A DNA stretch of 64,000 nucleotides from an uncultured Bilophila sp. (lineage in GTDB: Bacteria; Desulfobacterota; Desulfovibrionia; Desulfovibrionales; Desulfovibrionaceae), in the NCBI GenBank assembly GCA_910585945.1, contig CAJUHZ010000002.1, positions 62,001 through 126,000 of the forward strand, in the 5' to 3' direction. Shown piece after piece: positions 59,021 through 64,000 of this stretch (position 1 is its first letter; every line of letters begins with the position of its first letter). Made by a program: the position numbers and the translations under genes. Under the pieces are notes generated by a model that was not told the DNA's origin, searched no databases, and saw nothing but the letters and a program-made list of their open reading frames with translations.

Positions 59021-60178
59021 ATGAAACGTGTCGCGTGTTGTTTTCGGCTGGTTCTGGTGGGTGCAACGCTCCTCGCGGCGGGCTGCTCGCAGGAGAAGGC
59101 GGCGACGCAGGCGCGGCCCGCGCCCCGCGTGGGCGTCATGACCGTGGCGGCCAGGGATACCCCGGTAACCGGAACCTATGTGGGGCAGACGGAAGGCTCG
59201 CGCGCGGTGGAAGTGCGCGCCCAGGTCTCCGGCATTCTCACCAGCCGGACGTATGAGGAAGGCCAGTACGTCGAGCAGGGACAACTGCTCTTCACCATCG
59301 AGCCGGACACCTACAAGGCCAACCTCGCCCAGGCCGAAGGCATGCAGGCCCAGGCCCAGGCCCGGTTCGTCCAGGCCAGGCAGGATCTGGACCGCGTCCG
59401 CCCGCTGTACGCGAAAAACGCCGTCAGCCAGCGCGACAGGGATCAGGCGCAAGCCGCCTACAACGCGGCCAAGGCCGATCTGGAATCGGCCCGCGCCGCC
59501 GTGGACGACGCCAGGATCAAGCTCGGCCACGCCTATGTCACGGCTCCGGTTTCCGGCTTCACCAGCAAGGAATACCGGAGCGTGGGCAACCTGATCACCG
59601 CCGGGGCCGGCAATGACAGCCGGCTGACCGTCATCAACAAGATCGATCCCATCTACGCCAATTTTTCCATCCCGAGTCCGGACTACATGCACATGCAGGT
59701 CTTGCGCTCGCAGGGTCGGCTGCGCTTCGACAAGCAGGAAGCCGCGCTGGATCTGGCCGACGGCAGCCGCTACCCCGCGCCGGGGGCGATCAATTTCATT
59801 GACAAGCAGGTCAACCCCAACACCAGCGTGGTGGCCGCGCGCGCCGAATTTCCCAACAGCGACAGCCTTGTCCTGCCGGGCCAGTTCGTGCGCGTGACCA
59901 TCTCCGGCCCGGTGCTGGTGAACGCCATTCTCATCCCCCAGCAGGCCGTGCTCCAGACCCAGAAGGGCAGTATGGTCGTTGTGGTGGGCGACAACGACAT
60001 AGCCGAAATGCGCCCGGTCAAACTCGGGCAGGCCTACGGCGGGGATTTTCTGGTGGACGAGGGTCTGAAACCCGGCGAGCGCATCGTGGTTGAAGGAACC
60101 AACAAGGCCCAGCCCGGCCAGCCGGTCAGCATCGTCCAGGCGGAAGAACCGGAAGCCCGCGAGGAGGGCACGAAATGA
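59021..60178 (+). CDS. RND efflux system periplasmic adaptor (membrane fusion protein)
   Basis: A 385-residue lipoprotein: the lipobox LLAAGC gives Cys21. The lipoyl-like half GILTSRTYEEGQYVEQGQLLFTIEPDTYKANLAQAE, an alpha-helical hairpin (QAQARFVQARQDLDRVRPLYAKNAVS) and the returning lipoyl half APVSGFTSKEYRSVG are in order, followed by beta-barrel and membrane-proximal domains. It bridges the inner-membrane pump and the outer-membrane channel. GGAG lies upstream of ATG at 59021, and the pump gene overlaps its end by 4 bp. Confidence 0.93.
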   Translation: MKRVACCFRLVLVGATLLAAGCSQEKAATQARPAPRVGVMTVAARDTPVTGTYVGQTEGSRAVEVRAQVSGILTSRTYEEGQYVEQGQLLFTIEPDTYKANLAQAEGMQAQAQARFVQARQDLDRVRPLYAKNAVSQRDRDQAQAAYNAAKADLESARAAVDDARIKLGHAYVTAPVSGFTSKEYRSVGNLITAGAGNDSRLTVINKIDPIYANFSIPSPDYMHMQVLRSQGRLRFDKQEAALDLADGSRYPAPGAINFIDKQVNPNTSVVAARAEFPNSDSLVLPGQFVRVTISGPVLVNAILIPQQAVLQTQKGSMVVVVGDNDIAEMRPVKLGQAYGGDFLVDEGLKPGERIVVEGTNKAQPGQPVSIVQAEEPEAREEGTK

Positions 60179-63100
60179 CCATGCCGCCCGCCACCGCCCC
60201 CCAGAACGCTCCCGGCCGGCCCGAATCGGGCGGAAACAATCGGAAGACGCGGGAGAATCAGGAAATCCGGGAAGGCTTTTTCCTGCGACGTCCCGTGTTT
60301 TCCACAGTGATTTCGCTTGTCATCACCCTGGTCGGGGCCATCGCCATCGGGGTCCTGCCCATTGAGCAGTTCCCGAACATGACCCCGCCCCAGGTCTCCG
60401 TCACCGCCACCTACAACGGGGCGAGCGCCGACGTGGTGGCGACGACTGTCGCCTCCCTGCTGGAAAGCCAGATCAACGGCGTGGGCAACATGATCTACAT
60501 GAATTCGGTCAGCGCCAGCGACGGGAGCATGACGCTCACCGTGTCCTTTGACGTCGGCACCGATCCGGATCAGGCCACCATCGACGTGAACAACCGGGTG
60601 CAGCTCGCCACGCCCCAGCTTCCGCAGGAAGTGCAGCGCATGGGCGTTTCCGTGCTCAAGAAATCCCCGGCCATGCTTCAGGTCATCTTTCTCACCTCGC
60701 CCGACGGCCGCTACGACACCACCTATCTGAGCAACTACGCCCTGCTCAATGTGGTGGATGAACTGAAGCGCCTGCCCGGCGTGGGGGACGTGCAGAACTT
60801 CGCCGCGCAGGATTACGCCATCCGCCTCTGGCTTGACCCGCAGAAAATGCAGCAGCTCGAGATCACGCCCGATGACGTGGCGAACGCCGTCACCAGCCAG
60901 AACGCCCAGTTCGCGGCCGGGCGCATCGGCGACGAACCCATGTCGCCGGACGTGGCCGTCACCTGGGACATCATCCCGCCCGGCCGGCTCGTCTCGCCCG
61001 AACAGTTCGGGGAGATCATCCTCCGCACGCAGGCGGACGGCTCCATCCTCCGCCTGAAGGACGTGGCGCGGGTGGAACTCGGCTCCCAGCGCTACAACTT
61101 CCGGGGCAAGCAGAACGGGGTTCAGGCCGTGCCCCTCGGCATCTTCCTCTCCCCCGGGGCCAACGCCCTGGCCACGGCCCAGGAAGTGAAAGACGCCATG
61201 AGCCGCCTTGCCGCCTCCTTCCCCGCCGGCGTCGCCTACGACATTCCCTACGACACCACGATGTTCGTCAAAATCTCCATCGACGAAGTGGTGAAAACGC
61301 TCTTTGAGGCGATGATCCTGGTCTTTCTGGTGGTGTACCTCTTTTTGCAGAACTGGCGGGCCACGCTCATCCCCTGTCTGGCCGTGCCCGTGTCCATTGT
61401 GGGCACATTCGCCGGGATGTACGCGCTCGGCTTCTCCATCAACACGCTGACCATGTTCGGCCTGGTTCTCGCTATCGGCCTGGTGGTGGACGACGCCATT
61501 GTGGTGCTGGAAAACGTGGAACGCCACCTGGCCGACGGCCTGCCCCCGCGCAAGGCCACGGCAAAGGCCATGGCCGAAGTGACCGGCCCGGTCATCGCCA
61601 TTGTGCTTGTGCTGTGCGCGGTCTTCATCCCCGTGGCCTTCACCGGCGGCATGGCCGGGCTGATGTACCAGCAGTTCGCCATCACCATCGCCATTTCCGT
61701 CGTCATCTCGGGCTGCGTGGCCCTGACCTTCACCCCCGCGCTCTGCGCCCTGCTGCTCAGGCCCGGCGGTCACGCGCCCAACGCCTTTTTCCGCTGGTTC
61801 AATGCCTGGTTCGAGCGCATGACAGGCCATTATGTGGCCGTGACCAAGCAGATCATGCGCCGCACGCTTCTGGCGCTCGGGCTGTTCGCCATTGTGGCGG
61901 CGGGCATCGGCGGGCTTTTCTCCCGCCTGCCGGGCGGCCTTGTGCCCGATGAGGACCAGGGCTACCTGCTCGGGCTGCTCATGCTCCCGCCGGGCACGTC
62001 GCTCTCGCGCACGTCCGAGGTCACGGACGACTTTGCCGCGCAACTGGCGCACCTTCCCGGCGTCAAGGACGTCATGAGCTTCGCGGGCATGGACATCATC
62101 AGCAACGCCGCCAAGACAAGCTCGACAACCATCTTTCTGGTGCTCAAGCCCTGGGACGAGCGCAAGGAGGCGAACGAATCGTCCTTCGCCATCGTCAAGC
62201 AGTTCATGGGGCTTGGCATGGGGCTTCCGCAAGGGCTGGCCGTGGCCTTCAACCCCCCGCCCATCACCGGCATGAGCAATACCGGCGGCTTTGACATGTG
62301 GGTGCAGGATCGCACGGGCGGCTCGCTCGCCGCGCTTGCGGCGGCCACCGACAAGCTGGTGGCCGCCGCCAACCGCCGGCCCGAGCTTCAGGGCGTCAAC
62401 ACAAGCTTCAGCGTCAACTCGCCGCAAATCCATGTGGAACTGGACAGGGAAAAGGCGCGCACGCTCGGGGTGGGCGTTTCCGACGTGTTCGCGGCCATGC
62501 AGTCCACCTTCGGCCCGCGCTACATCAACGACTTCAACCTCTACGGCCGGACATTCCGGGTCTACGCCCAGTCCGAAGCGCCCTTCCGCGCCCGGCCGGA
62601 CGAATTGAAGGACGTCTACGTCAGGAACGCCAACGGCGAGATGGTCCCGATCATCTCCCTGCTCAGCGTAAGCTACAAGGCGGGCGCGCAGACCGTGGAG
62701 CGCTTCAACAACTTCCCGGCCACGCACGTCACCGGCAACCCGGCGGAAGGCTACAGCTCCGGTCAGGCCATGGCCGCCATTGCCGAAGTCGCCCGGGAAG
62801 TCCTGCCCGAGGGCTACACTATCGCCTGGTCCGGATCGGCGTATCAGGAACAACTTGTGAGCAGCGGGAGTTCGCTCATTTTCGCCCTGGCGCTGGTCAT
62901 GGTCTTTCTCATTCTCGCGGCGCAGTACGAAAGCTGGTCCCTGCCGCTCACCGTGCTCACGGCCGTTCCCTTCGGCGTGTTCGGGGCGCTGGCGGCGGCC
63001 TGGATGCGCGACCTCTCCAACGACGTGTATTTCCAGGTGGCGCTGGTCACGCTCATTGGCCTTTCCGCCAAGAACGCCATTCTGATTGTGGAATTCGCCG

Positions 63101-63387
63101 TGGAAAAGGTGCGGGAGGAAGGCGCGCCCATTCTGGACGCGGCGGAAGAAGCCGTGCGCCTCAGGTTCCGGCCGATCATCATGACCTCGCTGGCCTTCAT
63201 ACTCGGCTGCGTGCCCCTGGCGATCAGCTCCGGAGCGGGCGCGAACAGCCGGCACGCCATCGGCACCAGCGTGATCGGCGGAATGATCGTGGCCACACTG
63301 ATCGCGCCATTGTTCGTTCCCTTCTTTTTCCGCTGGATCATGACCCTTTCGGAAAAGGTCATGGGCAAAAACAACACGCCGGAATAA
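60175..63387 (+). CDS. RND efflux pump, inner-membrane transporter (HAE1/AcrB family)
   Basis: A 1070-residue proton-driven multidrug exporter. Twelve membrane helices with two large periplasmic loops. The proton-relay aspartates lie in GLVLAIGLVVDDAIVVLENVERH on the fourth helix, and the tenth-helix lysine in IGLSAKNAILIVEFA. It begins with an N-terminal extension of about 35 polar residues before GFFLRRPVFSTVISLV, longer than in AcrB. It is coupled to the adaptor by a 4-bp overlap, and the outer-membrane factor gene follows 24 bp later. Substrate spectrum is not predictable from sequence. Confidence 0.95.
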   Translation: MTMPPATAPQNAPGRPESGGNNRKTRENQEIREGFFLRRPVFSTVISLVITLVGAIAIGVLPIEQFPNMTPPQVSVTATYNGASADVVATTVASLLESQINGVGNMIYMNSVSASDGSMTLTVSFDVGTDPDQATIDVNNRVQLATPQLPQEVQRMGVSVLKKSPAMLQVIFLTSPDGRYDTTYLSNYALLNVVDELKRLPGVGDVQNFAAQDYAIRLWLDPQKMQQLEITPDDVANAVTSQNAQFAAGRIGDEPMSPDVAVTWDIIPPGRLVSPEQFGEIILRTQADGSILRLKDVARVELGSQRYNFRGKQNGVQAVPLGIFLSPGANALATAQEVKDAMSRLAASFPAGVAYDIPYDTTMFVKISIDEVVKTLFEAMILVFLVVYLFLQNWRATLIPCLAVPVSIVGTFAGMYALGFSINTLTMFGLVLAIGLVVDDAIVVLENVERHLADGLPPRKATAKAMAEVTGPVIAIVLVLCAVFIPVAFTGGMAGLMYQQFAITIAISVVISGCVALTFTPALCALLLRPGGHAPNAFFRWFNAWFERMTGHYVAVTKQIMRRTLLALGLFAIVAAGIGGLFSRLPGGLVPDEDQGYLLGLLMLPPGTSLSRTSEVTDDFAAQLAHLPGVKDVMSFAGMDIISNAAKTSSTTIFLVLKPWDERKEANESSFAIVKQFMGLGMGLPQGLAVAFNPPPITGMSNTGGFDMWVQDRTGGSLAALAAATDKLVAAANRRPELQGVNTSFSVNSPQIHVELDREKARTLGVGVSDVFAAMQSTFGPRYINDFNLYGRTFRVYAQSEAPFRARPDELKDVYVRNANGEMVPIISLLSVSYKAGAQTVERFNNFPATHVTGNPAEGYSSGQAMAAIAEVAREVLPEGYTIAWSGSAYQEQLVSSGSSLIFALALVMVFLILAAQYESWSLPLTVLTAVPFGVFGALAAAWMRDLSNDVYFQVALVTLIGLSAKNAILIVEFAVEKVREEGAPILDAAEEAVRLRFRPIIMTSLAFILGCVPLAISSGAGANSRHAIGTSVIGGMIVATLIAPLFVPFFFRWIMTLSEKVMGKNNTPE

Positions 63388-63411
63388 CGGCTTCATACAG
63401 CAGGAGTGCGC

Positions 63412-64000
63412 ATGAAATCGCTTTTTTGGTGTTGCCTGATCGCGCTGGGGCTGACGGCCGGCTGTTCCCTTGCGCCGGACTACCGCCGCCCGCCGCTGGA
63501 ACTGCCCCCGGCCTGGAACAACGCCGGCGCGGAGGCCCTGCCCGAAACGCTGGAAGTCCGCTGGTGGCGGCGCTTTGACGACGCCGCGCTGAACGCGCTG
63601 GTGGAAGAGACCCTGAATCATAACCGGGATCTCGCGGCCGCGGCCGCGCGCGTGGACTACGCCCGCGCGCAGATGGGCATCGCCCGGGCCGAACTTCTGC
63701 CGCTCATCGGCGGGCAGGCCGAAGGCGTGCCTGTCTGGGTGGACAATTCGCGCGCGCAGGGCGCGACATTCCCGTTTTCCGCCGGCTTCAGCGCCGGCTG
63801 GGAGCTGGATCTCTGGGGCAAGCTCCGCAACGCGCGCGACGCGGCCGCGAACCGGCTGCTCTCTTCCGAGGCGGCGCGGCAGGGCTTGCGGCTTTCCCTC
63901 GCGGGGCAGACGGCCAACAGCTACTTTCTCCTCCGCAGTCTTGACCTGCAACTGATCACGGCCGAGCGCACGCTCCGCTCGCGGGAAGAGGCGCTCGGCA
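63412..64000 (+). CDS. Outer-membrane efflux lipoprotein (NodT/OprM family), partial at the window edge
   Basis: About 196 residues are visible before the right edge. A lipobox LTAGC (Cys18) is followed by SLAPDYRRPPLELPPAW, typical of NodT/OprM proteins, and the first TolC-like repeat with VDYARAQMGIARAELLPLIGGQAEG and FSAGFSAGWELDLWGKLRNARDAA. It would complete the tripartite pump as the outer-membrane channel. The gene is truncated by the window, not by mutation. Confidence 0.92.
   Translation, partial: MKSLFWCCLIALGLTAGCSLAPDYRRPPLELPPAWNNAGAEALPETLEVRWWRRFDDAALNALVEETLNHNRDLAAAAARVDYARAQMGIARAELLPLIGGQAEGVPVWVDNSRAQGATFPFSAGFSAGWELDLWGKLRNARDAAANRLLSSEAARQGLRLSLAGQTANSYFLLRSLDLQLITAERTLRSREEALG

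Noticed and set aside
60034..63951. 1305-codon open frame on the minus strand opposite the RND operon
   Set aside because: It is rich in His, Gly, Arg and Ala with no domain, is exactly antisense to three well-supported genes and reflects the high-GC third-position pattern.
1..64000. CRISPR array
   Set aside because: No set of short, regularly spaced identical repeats was seen; the repeats found are long, few and dispersed.

Overview
The window looks like a chromosomal segment of a high-GC, anaerobic, sulfite- or sulfate-respiring member of the Desulfovibrionaceae (Desulfovibrio/Bilophila-like). Support comes from a periplasmic [NiFeSe] hydrogenase with an in-frame UGA selenocysteine codon, a selenophosphate synthetase that is itself read through UGA, a Desulfovibrio-type trimeric porin, a DUF2333 protein and a sulfonate/organic-acid CoA pathway under sigma-54 control. 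No rRNA, tRNA or CRISPR array was recognised.

Layout. (1) 1.1-10.7 kb: divergent catabolic locus. Leftward run a CoA-acylating aldehyde dehydrogenase, a two-subunit ADP-forming acyl-CoA ligase and a solute-binding protein. Rightward run a PAS-type sigma-54 activator and a tripartite tricarboxylate-type transporter (tctABC). Each arm has a textbook -24/-12 promoter and a pair of 18-bp dyads set 30 bp apart. The simplest reading is import of a small acid such as sulfoacetate, activation to its CoA thioester and reduction to the aldehyde. (2) 11-18 kb: cheV, ispH, a papain-like-fold protein, hysBA (NiFeSe hydrogenase) and DUF2333. (3) 18-41 kb: a long leftward surface-glycan cluster with glycosyltransferases, methyltransferases, an ABC flippase, a split transketolase, a SIS isomerase, a HAD/kinase fusion, radical SAM enzymes, a deoxyhypusine-synthase-like protein and a bifunctional cytidylyltransferase/PfkB kinase. 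Together these suggest a dedicated nucleotide-heptose (or related sugar) supply. A low-GC island at about 26.15-28.2 kb is inserted in it. (4) 41-45.8 kb: three XRE-type regulators with palindromic operators, a hairpin-rich stretch, selD and a 1.2-kb repeat field. (5) 45.6-54 kb: porin behind a pair of inverted recombinase-like sites, a small module bounded by a duplication of the comM 3' end, comM, a SulP transporter and glmS. (6) 54-57 kb: a small lipoprotein, a MazEF-type toxin-antitoxin pair and a membrane glycosyltransferase-like gene frameshifted in a (GA)6 tract. (7) 57-64 kb: an unknown membrane-anchored protein and an RND efflux operon running off the right edge.

The least ordinary signals are non-coding. 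Three families of 140-170-bp elements with terminal inverted repeats are scattered through the window, and five of the copies begin or end within 6 bp of a stop codon. The two copies of one family differ by changes that preserve base pairing. Other notable signals are the paired enhancer architecture of the catabolic locus, the possible invertible segment upstream of the porin, the dinucleotide-tract frameshift and the att-like duplication at comM.
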